Assembly (NCBI RefSeq): GCF_008039615.1 | Contig: NZ_VDUZ01000007.1 | Span: 159,277-223,276, forward strand | DNA from: Vineibacter terrae | Lineage (GTDB): Bacteria > Pseudomonadota > Alphaproteobacteria > Reyranellales > Reyranellaceae | Direction: 5' to 3' | Length of the DNA stretch: 64,000 nucleotides | In this document: piece by piece, positions 28,448 to 38,041 of the stretch | Layout of the letters: every line of letters starts with the position of its first letter | How positions within the stretch are numbered: the first letter of the stretch is position 1 | Translations under genes and position numbers: made by a program | Notes under the pieces: generated by a model | Told to the model about the DNA's origin: nothing | What the model saw: the letters and a program-made list of their open reading frames with translations, nothing else | Database searches by the model: none

Positions 28448-28677
28448 ACGTCCGGTACCGACGATAGCCCCGGCCCGACATGGTATTCGCGATCCGAGTT
28501 GCTGCTGGCGCATGGCGCTAGCCGGCGGCGAGGCTTGGCGCTGCCGCCGATCCAAGCGTGATGATGTAGCTGCCCGCAATATGGGCATCTGATCCGTACC
28601 ACCGGCATCGTGTCACTGGTTCCGGGGATCAGCTGGCCCAATACAATGGGCGCCCCATCATTTTCCCCATTGGCCAT
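28444..28677 (-). CDS. Small zinc-ribbon protein
   Basis: A strong ribosome site (AGGGGG) precedes ATG 28677. The 77 residues hold VVRIRCPYCGQLHHHAWIG, with CPYC and nearby histidines that could bind zinc, and a later CASSNSDREYHV. This resembles small phage- or island-borne zinc-ribbon proteins. Function unknown. Confidence 0.65.
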   Translation of the reverse strand: MANGENDGAPIVLGQLIPGTSDTMPVVRIRCPYCGQLHHHAWIGGSAKPRRRLAPCASSNSDREYHVGPGLSSVPDV

Positions 28678-29176
28678 GGATTCCCCCTTCCCCAGGCGGC
28701 GACCGGTGTTCGTCGCACTGTTGATCACCGTTTGGTCGGTTACATGTTAGAGCCGCGCCAATTTCCTGCAGTGTACTGCAAACGTGGCGAGGATGATAGT
28801 CAATCGGCGGCTGCGTGATGGGAGGCTGAGTAAAGGCAAATAAGCAGAGTGTGTGCTGCGGAAAACACGGTCCGGTCGTGGACCAACCCACAACGCTCAA
28901 GCAGCGCTCGCGAACAGGCCCTACCGATGCAGGACAAGGCAATGCCCGCATTGCCCCAAAAGCGTATACTGGCGTAGGACGAAAGCATGTCCGCCATGGG
29001 TCAGCAGCCGACGTAAGGGCCCGAATTCACCTTGGTCTGCTCTACCGCCAAAAGCAGACGTCGGCGGCCCAGGTGGCTAGGTCGGCTTCGGGCCACAAGC
29101 GGACATCGTCGGGTGCGCGCTCAGAGCCTAGAGCAAGCCTAACACGGCAAGCAGATGCCTCGACCGTGCCAAGACC
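28678..29176. repeat. Intergenic region with a degenerate copy of a dispersed repeat
   Basis: Around 28968-29020, TGGCGTAGGACGAAAGCATG recalls the repeat copies at 30.2 and 31.35 kb, and GGCCACAAGCGGACAT occurs near 29090. No gene is convincing. Confidence 0.5.
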
Positions 29177-30130
29177 CTACGCATAGGCCGCATAGAGGGC
29201 ATCCAGCTCACCATCCTCGTCGAACTTGCGAACAAATCGATCCTCAATGAGGTCCTTAACTGAAACCTTCAGCACGCGAGGATCATGGATCGATATCACT
29301 TTCTGCATCTTTGCCAACGGTGCCAATGAAGGATACGGTTTGCGTCGCAGCTCGCCTAAACTGCTTGCAGCGCTTTCTTCGTCGGTGATGCTGAGGGCTG
29401 CGTTGAACGCCTGCATAACCTTCGCCTTGTTCTGTCCGCCAAGGCACAGCGCTAGGGCTTCTAGAAGTGCGTGCACGACCTTCGAAACAACATCGCGATT
29501 GTTCGACAGAAAGCCATTGGAGACAACCAGCCCGCCTCCATAGCTGCTGATGTGTGGCGGATATTCTTTCAAGAGGGCAGCAAACCCCTTGACCTGTAGT
29601 TCGCGACTTTGTGCGACTGACACTAGCGCACCGTCGATTTCGCCCTGCTCCAAAGCGCGGAAGATTTGGATTGGATTGCCTACGGGCAGAATGGTGATTT
29701 CGTCTCGCCGCGGATCTAGCGCCAACTGTTCGAGCGCAAGGATCGTTGATATCCAAAGTCCAGCGCCGATTACTCGCGCTCCCAGCCGCTTGCCGCGCAA
29801 ATCTTCCGGCGTATTGATCCCGGGTCGTGCAACGAGATGGCCCGAAAGCCTGACGTCGCTGAAAGAAGCGACAAGGCGCAAATCTGCTCCTTCCGCCGCC
29901 TGCAACAAAGCGGCTGGCTCGCCAATCATCCCTAACGGCATGTCGGCTGTCAGGCGGGGGAGCGTTGCGCCCTTGACGGCCATAGATCGAACGTCGACGC
30001 TGTACTTTCCGAAAAGCCCTTGCTGTTCGGCCATTGCAAGCAGGACAAGATAGGATCCAGTCCCGTCCGGATAAGCAATGCTAACGTCCATCCCGGCCAT
30101 GAGCGGGGCAGCCGTTGTCAGGATCATCAA
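29177..30130 (-). CDS. NMT1/SsuA-type substrate-binding protein
   Basis: The fold is that of nitrate/sulfonate/taurine-type binding proteins: YLVLLAMAEQQGLFGKYSVD, GEPAALLQAAEGADLRLVAS, NTPEDLRGKRLGARVIGAGL and AFRALEQGEIDGALVS-like text. A short signal-like start (ILTTAAPLMAG) is present. It lacks adjacent permease and ATPase genes. Ligand unknown. Confidence 0.82.
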   Translation of the reverse strand: MMILTTAAPLMAGMDVSIAYPDGTGSYLVLLAMAEQQGLFGKYSVDVRSMAVKGATLPRLTADMPLGMIGEPAALLQAAEGADLRLVASFSDVRLSGHLVARPGINTPEDLRGKRLGARVIGAGLWISTILALEQLALDPRRDEITILPVGNPIQIFRALEQGEIDGALVSVAQSRELQVKGFAALLKEYPPHISSYGGGLVVSNGFLSNNRDVVSKVVHALLEALALCLGGQNKAKVMQAFNAALSITDEESAASSLGELRRKPYPSLAPLAKMQKVISIHDPRVLKVSVKDLIEDRFVRKFDEDGELDALYAAYA

Positions 30131-30187
30131 ATCACAAGAGGTAGTTCTCAGCCAGCGCGATCACGCGTCGGGGCCACTTGGCTAGTC

Positions 30188-30305
30188 GGCTTTGGGTCCC
30201 GAAGCCGACATGCCGGTCTCGTCGCCAGATGTCCGCTTTGCCTCCAGAATCGGACATTGGCGTAGGACGAAGGCATGGCCGCTATGGGGCCCAACAGCGG
30301 ACATG
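30188..30305 (+). repeat. Dispersed repeat, copy upstream of TrpX-like gene
   Basis: From GCTTTGGGTC onward it matches 31310-31410. The core CGTCGCCAGATGTCCGCTTT … GGCGTAGGACGAAGGCATGG is identical over about 60 bases. The two copies flank the gene at 30381-31262 as direct repeats. Confidence 0.75.
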
Positions 30306-30380
30306 TCGCCTCACAAAGGTCGTCCTGCCCTCGACGGGGTATGTTATCGTGGTCACCGCCGCCTTTAGGAGATCCACAAC

Positions 30381-31262
30381 ATGAAGCGCATCGGGATCAT
30401 TGTCGCTGGCTCAGCCTATCCTATCGATGGCTTCAAGGGGGGACTTCGGGATCTCGGATGGATCGAGGACGAAGGAATCCGCTTCGAACTTCGAGCAGCC
30501 GAGGGCCAATTGCATCGGCTGCCTAAGTTCGCCCTCGAAATAATCAGCCTCGGCGTCGATCTTATCGCTGTTATCGGGGCCGTGACAGTGCGAGCGGTTC
30601 GGCAAGCGACCTCGACGATTCCCATAGTGTTTGCGGTCGTTGTCGAACCGATCGGCGACGGATTAGCCTCCAATTTGGGGCACCCCGGGGGAAACGTTAC
30701 TGGAGTAACCACCTTTGATCCGGAGCAGGCGACGGCGCAATTGAAGTTCCTAAAGGCGCTAAATCCCAACCTTGAGCGGGTCGCTATATTGAGTGATCTC
30801 GGCGTTTCAGACTGCATGTCGACTTCGAACCGGGATGCGGCTCGCGGTCTGAGAATCGAGCCACAAATCATCCGCGTGGAAGCCCCTTCTCCGGAATATG
30901 AAAAAGCCTTTGAGGCCATGGAGCGCGAGCGCGCGCAGGCGCTGGTCGTGCTGGAAGAGCCGATCAATCAACCGCACAGGAAGCGAATCGCCGAGCTAGC
31001 TATAGCCCACCGGTTGCCATCGGTTTTTCCTGTATCAATGCTCGACGCCGGGGGGCTGATTGCCTATGGGACCAGTCTTCGCGATGCTGCGCGGCAGATG
31101 GCGCAATACGCCGATGCAATCTTGCGCGGCGAGAAGCCAGGCGAGTTGCCCATCAGGGCGGCCTTGTCGCACGAGCTTGCGGTCAACCTCCAGACCGCTG
31201 GGCAGCTTGGCGTAACTATTCCATCCGAAATGCTTGCGAAGGCGAACCACGTTACCCGGTGA
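30381..31262 (+). CDS. ABC substrate-binding protein, TrpX/COG2984-like
   Basis: MKRIGIIVAGSAYPIDGFKG then LRDLGWIEDEGIRFELRAAE, IPIVFAVVVEPIGDGLASNL, GNVTGVTTFDPEQATAQLKF are typical of the COG2984 group. No signal peptide is visible, unlike most periplasmic members, so either the 5' end has been replaced (the upstream repeat runs close to the start) or it is not exported. No transporter partner is adjacent. Confidence 0.8.
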   Translation: MKRIGIIVAGSAYPIDGFKGGLRDLGWIEDEGIRFELRAAEGQLHRLPKFALEIISLGVDLIAVIGAVTVRAVRQATSTIPIVFAVVVEPIGDGLASNLGHPGGNVTGVTTFDPEQATAQLKFLKALNPNLERVAILSDLGVSDCMSTSNRDAARGLRIEPQIIRVEAPSPEYEKAFEAMERERAQALVVLEEPINQPHRKRIAELAIAHRLPSVFPVSMLDAGGLIAYGTSLRDAARQMAQYADAILRGEKPGELPIRAALSHELAVNLQTAGQLGVTIPSEMLAKANHVTR

Positions 31263-31309
31263 ATCTTAAAAAGCGCCGACGGTGGATGTCCGTCGGCGGA
31301 GTCGAAGTC

Positions 31310-31420
31310 TGCTTTGGGTCAAAAGGCGACCTGCCGGAATCGTCGCCAGATGTCCGCTTTGCCTCCAGAATCGGACATTGGCGTAGGACGAAGGCATGGC
31401 CGGTCTGGGCCACAAGCGGA
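31310..31420 (+). repeat. Dispersed repeat, copy downstream of TrpX-like gene
   Basis: Second direct copy of the 30188-30290 sequence. It ends shortly before the truncated 5' end of the group II intron, suggesting recombination there. Confidence 0.75.
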
Positions 31421-31439
31421 AGTAAGTGCACTCACTCGA

Positions 31440-32502
31440 TCACCTCGTCCGCGCGGGTAAGCAGGGCCGCTGGGGATACCGACGGTACGTGACCGGGTAG
31501 TTCAGACGGCGCTGCGGATGGTGGTGGAGCCGATCTTCGAGGCCGGCTTCGCGGCACAGAGCTATGGCTTCCGCCCCGGACGGGGTTGCAAGGATGCGCT
31601 GCGCCGCGTGGATGGGCTTCTGAGGGCAGGCTACGAGCACGTCGTGGACGTCGATCTGAAGAGCTACTTCGACACGATCCCGCACGATCGTCTGATGGCT
31701 CTTGTTGGCCAGAAGGTGTCGGACGGGCGCATCCTGGAGTTGGTGGGGCAGTTCCTGCGGCAGGGCATCCTCGATGGCCTAGCCGCGTGGACGCCCGAGG
31801 GCGGCACGCCGCAAGGCGCAGTGATCAGTCCATTGCTGAGCAACATCTATCTTGACCCCTTGGACCAGCTGATGGCGGCCTCGGGGTACGAGATGGTGCG
31901 CTATGCCGACGACTTCGTGGTGCTGTGTCGCAGTGAAGCTGAAGCGGCCCAAGCCTTGGCGATGATCGGGCAATGGACGGCGGCAGCCGGCCTTGTCCTG
32001 CATCCGCTCAAGACGCGTACGGTCAAGGCACGGCAGCAGAGCTTCGAGTTTCTGGGTTATCGCTTCGAGGGCGGCCGACGTTGGCCGCGGGCGAAGAGCC
32101 TGACGAAGTTCAAGGACACGGTCCGTGCCAAGACACGTCGAAATTCCGGGCACAGTCTGGAAGCGATCATCGCCGATCTCAATCCGGCGCTGCGAGGCTG
32201 GTTCAACTACTTCCAGCACAGCTACAGAACGACATTCCCGTCGCTGGACGGCTGGATACACACCAGGCTGCGAAGCGTGCGGCGCAAACGGCGCAAAGGG
32301 AAGGGAATAGCGCGTGGCGCGGATCATCAGCGCTGGCCAAATGCGTTCTTTGCCAAGCACGGGCTCTTTAGCTTGCGAGCAGCCCATGCGCTGACCTGTC
32401 AGTCCTCTCGCAGGTAAGACCACCAACCGGAGAGCCGGATGCGGGAGATCTGCACGTCCGGTTCGGAGGGAGGGGGAGCTAACGCTCTCCCTACCCCTAT
32501 CC
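31440..32502 (+). mobile_element. 5'-truncated group II intron with domains V and VI
   Basis: Domain V is visible at 32432-32464 (GAGCCGGATGCGG … CGTCCGGTTC), followed by a domain VI-like stem and an intron 3' end near CTACCCCTAT (about 32502). The 5' ribozyme domains are gone, so it is immobile. It stops seven bases before the radical SAM stop codon, in the opposite direction. Confidence 0.8.
31467..32417 (+). pseudogene. Group II intron reverse transcriptase/maturase, N-terminus lost
   Basis: The frame opens at PLGIPTVRDRVVQTALRMVV just after a TAA and lacks the first RT blocks. It has FRPGRGCKDALRRVDGLLRA, DVDLKSYFDTIPHD, GTPQGAVISPLLSNIYLDPL, the catalytic YADD (EMVRYADDFVVLC) and the maturase end (LRGWFNYFQHSYRTTFPSLD). 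It cannot make a complete RT unless a different start is used. Confidence 0.85.
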
Positions 32503-32508
32503 GGGGAA

Positions 32509-34293
32509 CTACTCCGCTGCCTGCAGGCGTGCCACCTTGGCGCGCTGGTCGTCGTCGCGGTGCTTCTTGGCGACGGCTGCCTTGCCGCCGGACGTCGTGC
32601 TGAACATCTCCAGCGTCTCCAGCTCGTCGGCGCTGGGCGGCGTGATGGCGATGTCGGTGTACGAGGCCCTGGCCGGGTCGCGCGCGACGCTGCGGTAGAT
32701 GCTGTAGGCGTCGTAGGCCATCCTGGCGTAGCGCAACGCCTTGCCCGCCGTCTCGGCCCAGTACTTTGGATAGAAAACGAGCGGGCTTTCGATCGGCATG
32801 CCGCTGCGGCGATCGGTGCGGTGCTTGCGCCGGAAAATGCCGCCCTCGAGCGGATGCACCTTCTCGATGCGGAACATCATGATGAACCACATCATCAGGC
32901 GCATGCGGGAGCGCGGCCGGCCGTCGCGCAGGACCGCGGCGCGGCTGATCACGGTCCTGAAGTGTTCAGGGCTGTAGTAGGAGTGCCAAGCCTCCTCATA
33001 GACCTGCTCCCACTCCTGGTCCGACATACGGGCGTGGTGCGTGACGCGATGGTGGACGTCGTACTTGTTGAGGTCGGGATCCATCCAGATCCGGCTGTTC
33101 AGCAGGTTCCGGTGGTCCTCCGAACCCGGCAGCGGTGTCAGGATGAAGAACTCCAGCAGGTCGACCGGCAGCTCGCGCTTGATGATGTCGATATCGCGCA
33201 GGATCGATTCGCGCGTGTCGTTGGGGAAACCCAGGATGTAGCCGGCGTAGGTGGTGACGCCATACTGGCGCCACTTCTGCAGCATGTAGCGATACTCGGT
33301 GATCTTGTTCTGGCGCTTCTTGGCCGCCATCAGGTTGTCGGGGTTGATGTTCTCCAGCCCGATGAAGCACCGGTTGACGCCGGCCCTGGCCGCCTTCTCG
33401 ATGAAGCCCGGGATCTTGTGGCAGAGCGTGTCGACCTGGATCACCAGCTTGAACTTCAGGCCCACTTGCTCGCGCAGCTGGATCATCCTGTCGAACAGCG
33501 CTTCCCAGTCCTTGTTGCGCGCGAAGTTGTCGTCGGTGATGAAGAACTTACGCACGCCTTGCTTGGCGTTGTCGCGGATGATCAGCTCAAGGTCGTCGGG
33601 CGTGCGGAATCGGCTCTTGCGGCCCTGCACGTTGATGATGGTGCAGAATGAGCACTGGAACGGGCAGCCGCGGCCGAGATCGAAGCTCGAGCGGCGGCCC
33701 TCGGTGCGGCGCACCGCATCGCGCCATAGCATCGGCACCGGCTGGCCTTCCAGCGACGGCAGGTCCTTCATGCGGTTGTAGACCGGCTTCAGCGTGCCGG
33801 CCCAGGCGTCGCGCAGCACCTCTTCCAGGCCGCCGTCCTCCGATTCGCCAGCGAAGATCGAGATGCCCATCTCCTGTGCGCGGCGGATCTCCTCGGGCAG
33901 CTCCTTCAGCATGGAGATGCAGCCGGAGACGTGGAAGCCGCCGATGGCGACGTGCATGCCGAGGTCCAGGAACTGCCGCGCGAGATCCATCGCTCGCGGG
34001 AACTGATTGGACTGCACGCCGATGAAGCCGATCAAAGCACGGCCGCCGGCCCGCCTGATGGCGGCCACGATCTTGCGCGGCCGGATGCGGTAGTTGGTTT
34101 CGTCGTAGGCGCTCAGACGGATGTCGACGTTGGGGCCCAGCACCTTGCGCTTCTGGCAATCGAGCGCCAGGCCATGAACCGCCGCCAGCGTGTTGGCCGG
34201 GATGGCCGAGCGCAGCCACTGGATCGGGTAGCCGTCGTCATCGTAGTGCGTCGGCTTGATCATCACGAAATGGAACAGCTCGGGAGAGGCCAT
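32509..34293 (-). CDS. B12-binding-domain radical SAM protein
   Basis: ATG 34293 has GGAG eight bases upstream. The N-terminal ~170 residues resemble a cobalamin-binding fold (IRRAGGRALIGFIGVQSNQF, LGMHVAIGGFHVSGC). The radical SAM core has CPFQCSFC in DLGRGCPFQCSFCTIINVQG, then RKFFITDDNFARNKDWEALF and GVNRCFIGLENINPDNLMAA. About 595 residues. Family members do methylations or ring rearrangements; the substrate cannot be told. No pathway genes are adjacent. Confidence 0.85.
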   Translation of the reverse strand: MASPELFHFVMIKPTHYDDDGYPIQWLRSAIPANTLAAVHGLALDCQKRKVLGPNVDIRLSAYDETNYRIRPRKIVAAIRRAGGRALIGFIGVQSNQFPRAMDLARQFLDLGMHVAIGGFHVSGCISMLKELPEEIRRAQEMGISIFAGESEDGGLEEVLRDAWAGTLKPVYNRMKDLPSLEGQPVPMLWRDAVRRTEGRRSSFDLGRGCPFQCSFCTIINVQGRKSRFRTPDDLELIIRDNAKQGVRKFFITDDNFARNKDWEALFDRMIQLREQVGLKFKLVIQVDTLCHKIPGFIEKAARAGVNRCFIGLENINPDNLMAAKKRQNKITEYRYMLQKWRQYGVTTYAGYILGFPNDTRESILRDIDIIKRELPVDLLEFFILTPLPGSEDHRNLLNSRIWMDPDLNKYDVHHRVTHHARMSDQEWEQVYEEAWHSYYSPEHFRTVISRAAVLRDGRPRSRMRLMMWFIMMFRIEKVHPLEGGIFRRKHRTDRRSGMPIESPLVFYPKYWAETAGKALRYARMAYDAYSIYRSVARDPARASYTDIAITPPSADELETLEMFSTTSGGKAAVAKKHRDDDQRAKVARLQAAE

Positions 34294-35025
34294 GACATCT
34301 CCGCCCCTGGGATCGCTGCCCCTGTTGTCGGAAGAGCCGGGCATCAAGCGCGCACCCGGCTGGGCCGCAGTCCCGCGCGGCAGGCCACGGTCGTGGTCCG
34401 CCGCGTCAGCGCCGAAGTCGATATCACCGGGAAATCCCCCAACGCCCCTAAGGTAGTTAAATCATAGCTGACAATCCAATATGGAAGATACAGCAAATAA
34501 CGGATTGAGAGGCCTTCAACCTTTCTGTCGAGGTGGAGCTATTGCATGGACGCCGCCCCATGCTTGGGCCCGCGAGGCAAGTGAACCGGCAGAGGCGCAG
34601 AGGCCGGAGGACCGACACGCCTGCACCTCCGTCTGCTCCAGAACCGCATATCCGTCTCGCGGTACACCGCCGTCGCTGTGGTTAAGTGCTCCTGCGTCTG
34701 CGGCCGGTTGGCTGTCCGCTGGTCGAGCTTGCCGAGAGCCGAGGTAACAGCGGGCGACGAGGATGAAGGACCTGAAGCAGGTCCTGACGGAGCGGAACGA
34801 ACAATTCCGAAGGCGGGATGCTCGGCCCAGTCCGCCGGCGCTGCAGATGGTCATCGACTGCCCATTAACTCCGTGGCTAGTGGGTGGTTTCCGGAACGCT
34901 GCATCAAGTAGGTTATCAGCTTGCAGACCTTCACTGTGGCCGCCGGGGCTTGATCGCCCCGCGGAGCAGCACCTAGGATCGAACTTCGGCTGCGCGTCTG
35001 GCGTCCCCACAAGGTGGAGGAGAAG
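34294..35025. other. No convincing gene
   Basis: Long gap between the radical SAM gene and the lipoprotein. Overlapping frames on both strands have no recognisable domain. An AT-richer stretch near 34455-34500 may hold the radical SAM promoter. Confidence 0.4.
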
Positions 35026-35775
35026 ATGCCTAACGACGACGTCGGCGCTCGTGCTTCGACAAGTGTGCGGCAAGCAAAGTCTATTGTGGACCGGCTTGGC
35101 TGGGCATTGTTAACCATGGTGATAATGCTGCTCGCAGGCTGCGGTCCTCCGTATCTTTCGGATACGTATGCCACCTCGACACCAAAACCTGCGTCATTCA
35201 ATACGAGGGATGTGGCCCATATGCCGTTAGTGGTGCTGGCATTCGTGGCACCGAGCAATCTCCAAGGCTTAAGCCCCGCCCTGTCCCACGCGCTCAGCGG
35301 TGCGCTTGCCGAAGTAAATCCACCCGTTCGCGCAATTCCCACCCACGAGACGCTGAACCGGCTTACGGATAAGGGATTGGCGACAGAGTATGCTGACTTG
35401 CGCGCAGGTTTTGCGCGGACTGGAATGCTGGACCGGCAGCAGTTGCAACGGATTGGCTCGGGACTTGGCGCGCAGTACGTGCTGCTGCCAGGGCTCGCAC
35501 AATTGGACGAAGAGATACTCGATAAGTTTGAACTGGCTGGATTTAAGTTGATCAGGAACAGGGTGACGACGCTGCGGCTGTGGTTGCAGGTCTGGGATTC
35601 GAAGGCCGGTCATATCGTCTGGGAGTCGTCTGGCGAAGCTACCACGGCGACCGTGTTTTTGACCCCGACGCAAACAGTCGCCCTGGAGCAGATCGCAAGG
35701 AAACTGTTGGTTCGCATGATCCAAGACGGTTTGCTCGAATCGAAGATGGAGACCAAGTCTATCGTGGATCATTGA
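35026..35775 (+). CDS. Lipoprotein, hypothetical
   Basis: ATG 35026 follows GGAGGAG. A membrane segment and lipobox (MVIMLLAGCGPP) come after ~40 residues, then a ~200-residue domain: LVVLAFVAPSNLQGLSPALS, LGAQYVLLPGLAQLDEEILD, RLWLQVWDSKAGHIVWESSG. The pattern (small beta/alpha domain measuring 'WD…G..VWE') resembles lipoproteins of the CsgG/DUF799-like type, but I cannot be specific. It converges on the MFS gene, overlapping its 3' end by 17 bases. Confidence 0.7.
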   Translation: MPNDDVGARASTSVRQAKSIVDRLGWALLTMVIMLLAGCGPPYLSDTYATSTPKPASFNTRDVAHMPLVVLAFVAPSNLQGLSPALSHALSGALAEVNPPVRAIPTHETLNRLTDKGLATEYADLRAGFARTGMLDRQQLQRIGSGLGAQYVLLPGLAQLDEEILDKFELAGFKLIRNRVTTLRLWLQVWDSKAGHIVWESSGEATTATVFLTPTQTVALEQIARKLLVRMIQDGLLESKMETKSIVDH

Positions 35776-37012
35776 GGTGCGAAGGCCCGTCCAAGGGGTC
35801 GAACGGATCATGCGCGAGCGGCCCCGCCTGGGGGGTCAGAATCGCGAAAGGTGCTTCCACCTGCGTTGGAGGTCGCGTTATCAAACTTCCGAAGCCGGCT
35901 ACGAGCGCCAGCAGGAGTACCGCGGCGGCCATAAAGTAGAAGACGCCGTCAATTCCAAAGCGCGCCATTAGATCCGCACCGATGAGGGGCCCCAGCACCG
36001 AGCCGATTCCGCTGACCAGGATAAGCCGCCCGCTTACCGCCACGACCCGATCAGCCGGCATGCGATCGTGCGCATGAGCGACGCAGACAGGATAGAGTGT
36101 TGACATGAATCCGCCGAGCAAGACGGCGGCTGGCAGGATCGCAGCCAGGTTGCGCGGCAAGAAAACCATAACAACGGCAGTGCCCGCAAAGCCAAGACCT
36201 AGGAATGCCACCACGATGCAACGGTCGAACCGGTCGGAGAGGCGACCGACGGGTATTTGGAATGCAAATCCGCCAAGCACAGCCACGAGCATAAAGAGCG
36301 CGATGGTCTCTCGTGGGGTGCCTTGATTTTGCATCCAAGCCGGAACGAGCGAGTAGAAGGCACCACCGACGAGCCCGCTCAGGGCACAGCCGGTCACAGC
36401 GATCGGCGCGGCTCGCGCGAGCACACCGTACGGCAGCACAGCCTCAGGGCCCACTCGGGGAGGCTCAGCGCGGGCCGAGGTAACCATGGTCAGTGCCACA
36501 GCGAACAATGCGACAATCACATTGAACGGCGCCGCCGCCTTGATATCCGCTCGAATTATCAAAAGCTGGCCCAGCGCAAGAGCGAGGAACGTGCCGACCA
36601 TATAGATCGAGAAGACCCGTCCCCGCTCGGATGGCTGGGCCTTTGCGGTCAGCCAGCTTTCTGTTGTGACGAAGAGACCCGCACAACCGAAACCAACGAT
36701 CGCGCGCAGGACGACCCAGGCGAGCGATCCGATCAGGAGCGGCATCATGGCAACAGCGACGGCGACCAAACCGGCAAATGCTGCGTAAGCTCGAATGTGG
36801 CCGATCCGTTCGATGATTGTGTTGCAACGAAACGCACCGAAGGTAAAACCCGCGAAATAGGCGCTGAGCACCAGGCCCGGGACGTCGAAGCTCTCGATCG
36901 CCACTCGCAATGAGACGAAGGTTCCGAAGAAGCCGTTGGCGAGTTGTATGATGCTCGTGGCGACGACGAGCATCCCGATTTGTGTGCGCATTGACGTCAA
37001 AGGAATCACCAT
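35759..37012 (-). CDS. MFS transporter
   Basis: A twelve-helix major facilitator protein: IGMLVVATSIIQLANGFFGT, YFAGFTFGAFRCNTIIERIG (motif A region), FGCAGLFVTTESWLTAKAQP, GGFAFQIPVGRLSDRFDRCI (second motif A), and a helical end. The sequence resembles the YcaD/quinolone-resistance-like subgroup. The start is unsure: ATG 37012 or 36991, neither with a strong ribosome site. Substrate unknown. Confidence 0.85.
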   Translation of the reverse strand: MVIPLTSMRTQIGMLVVATSIIQLANGFFGTFVSLRVAIESFDVPGLVLSAYFAGFTFGAFRCNTIIERIGHIRAYAAFAGLVAVAVAMMPLLIGSLAWVVLRAIVGFGCAGLFVTTESWLTAKAQPSERGRVFSIYMVGTFLALALGQLLIIRADIKAAAPFNVIVALFAVALTMVTSARAEPPRVGPEAVLPYGVLARAAPIAVTGCALSGLVGGAFYSLVPAWMQNQGTPRETIALFMLVAVLGGFAFQIPVGRLSDRFDRCIVVAFLGLGFAGTAVVMVFLPRNLAAILPAAVLLGGFMSTLYPVCVAHAHDRMPADRVVAVSGRLILVSGIGSVLGPLIGADLMARFGIDGVFYFMAAAVLLLALVAGFGSLITRPPTQVEAPFAILTPQAGPLAHDPFDPLDGPSHLNDPR

Positions 37013-37048
37013 TCGTGTTGATGGCCGCAAGGGCAGTTCCCGCGGCAA

Positions 37049-37479
37049 TGGAAGGTGAACCAGAACCGGCGGGAGAAGTACTCGCGGCGCTCGTGCGAGG
37101 CGACCACGCTGCCGCCGGCGTCGCAGCCACTGATGGGTGCCGCCTAATTCTTCCGGCGCGTCATGCGACTGGGCTATCCGAGACGCGAACAGGTTCCAGA
37201 TTGAATGGGAGCACGACTATTGCTTACGCCAGCATATAACCCAAGTTGAAAGCCTACTTCAGAACGCTGTACGGGGGCAACGGGATCGCGGGTCTGCCCA
37301 GCGAGGCGGTCGGATAAACGGACACAGAATGACCGCTGTGGGTCAATTGCGTCAGTTTCAGCCCTGGTTAGACTCGTCTGCTGGCCCCCATGACCGGACA
37401 TGATTGACTCAGATTGGCCCTTCTGGGTTGGTCCACTGACGGAAGCCGATGTCCCTACCGGTCTTGTGACCCTTCAATA
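37049..37479. other. No gene seen
   Basis: Region upstream of the MFS gene with only short frames. Confidence 0.35.
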
Positions 37480-37640
37480 TTCGCCGGACCTATTGCCTGG
37501 CTTGCGACGGGCAGACGCGGTCGCCCGAGGCGTCGGCGCTTCAATGCGCGCCACTCGGGCGTTTGGTACAGGGCTCGATAGGCTTCGGCGGTCGGGCTGC
37601 GCTGATCGGAGATGAGCCACCCAACACGAAGGCCGGCGCG
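37480..37640 (-). pseudogene. Phage HNH-endonuclease N-terminal remnant
   Basis: The minus frame reads WLISDQRSPTAEAYRALYQT then PEWRALKRRR, the usual lead-in of phage-type HNH proteins (…YR.LYKT.RW..LR). The HNH core itself is missing. Short match, so only moderate trust. Confidence 0.35.
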
Positions 37641-38041
37641 GGGTCACGGGCCGGCCTTGGCGCAACGGCGCTCGGCGTACCCGATGCCGGCGTCGTTCGA
37701 TCCGTCGTCGTCGACGGCAACAGCATCGAGGAGGTTGCGGTGGCGGTGTTTGGGCAGGGCGGGAGGGCCAAGACGGCTGACGTCCGGCACACCGGCCAGC
37801 GTCTTCACCTGGCGCTCGAGGACGTCGCTGACCTGTGGTCGCCGCAGCGCCGCGCCAGGGTGTGCGGCGAGAGCGCGCCGCGCGAGGAGCAGTCGATCCA
37901 GGCCGGCATGGTCGAGCCCGCACGAGTTTCTCACGCCTCGCCGCGCGGCATGCGCGTCACCTGATGCCCAGGCTTGCGCCACCATGGGTAGTCCCAATTG
38001 CCCCTAGGTCCAATTGCTACAAGAAGTGGAGTGATGGTATC
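37641..38041. other. No convincing gene
   Basis: Frames on both strands (37563-37964 plus, 37644-37997 minus) have similar coding-like composition but no recognised domain. Possibly decayed phage DNA continuing the HNH fragment. Confidence 0.35.

Noticed and set aside
30188..31420. CRISPR-like array
   Set aside because: Only two long copies 1.1 kb apart plus a partial; no regular short repeats, spacers or cas genes.
31467..32417. Retron or defence RT
   Set aside because: The maturase-type C-terminus and a downstream domain V show a group II intron, not a retron or DRT.
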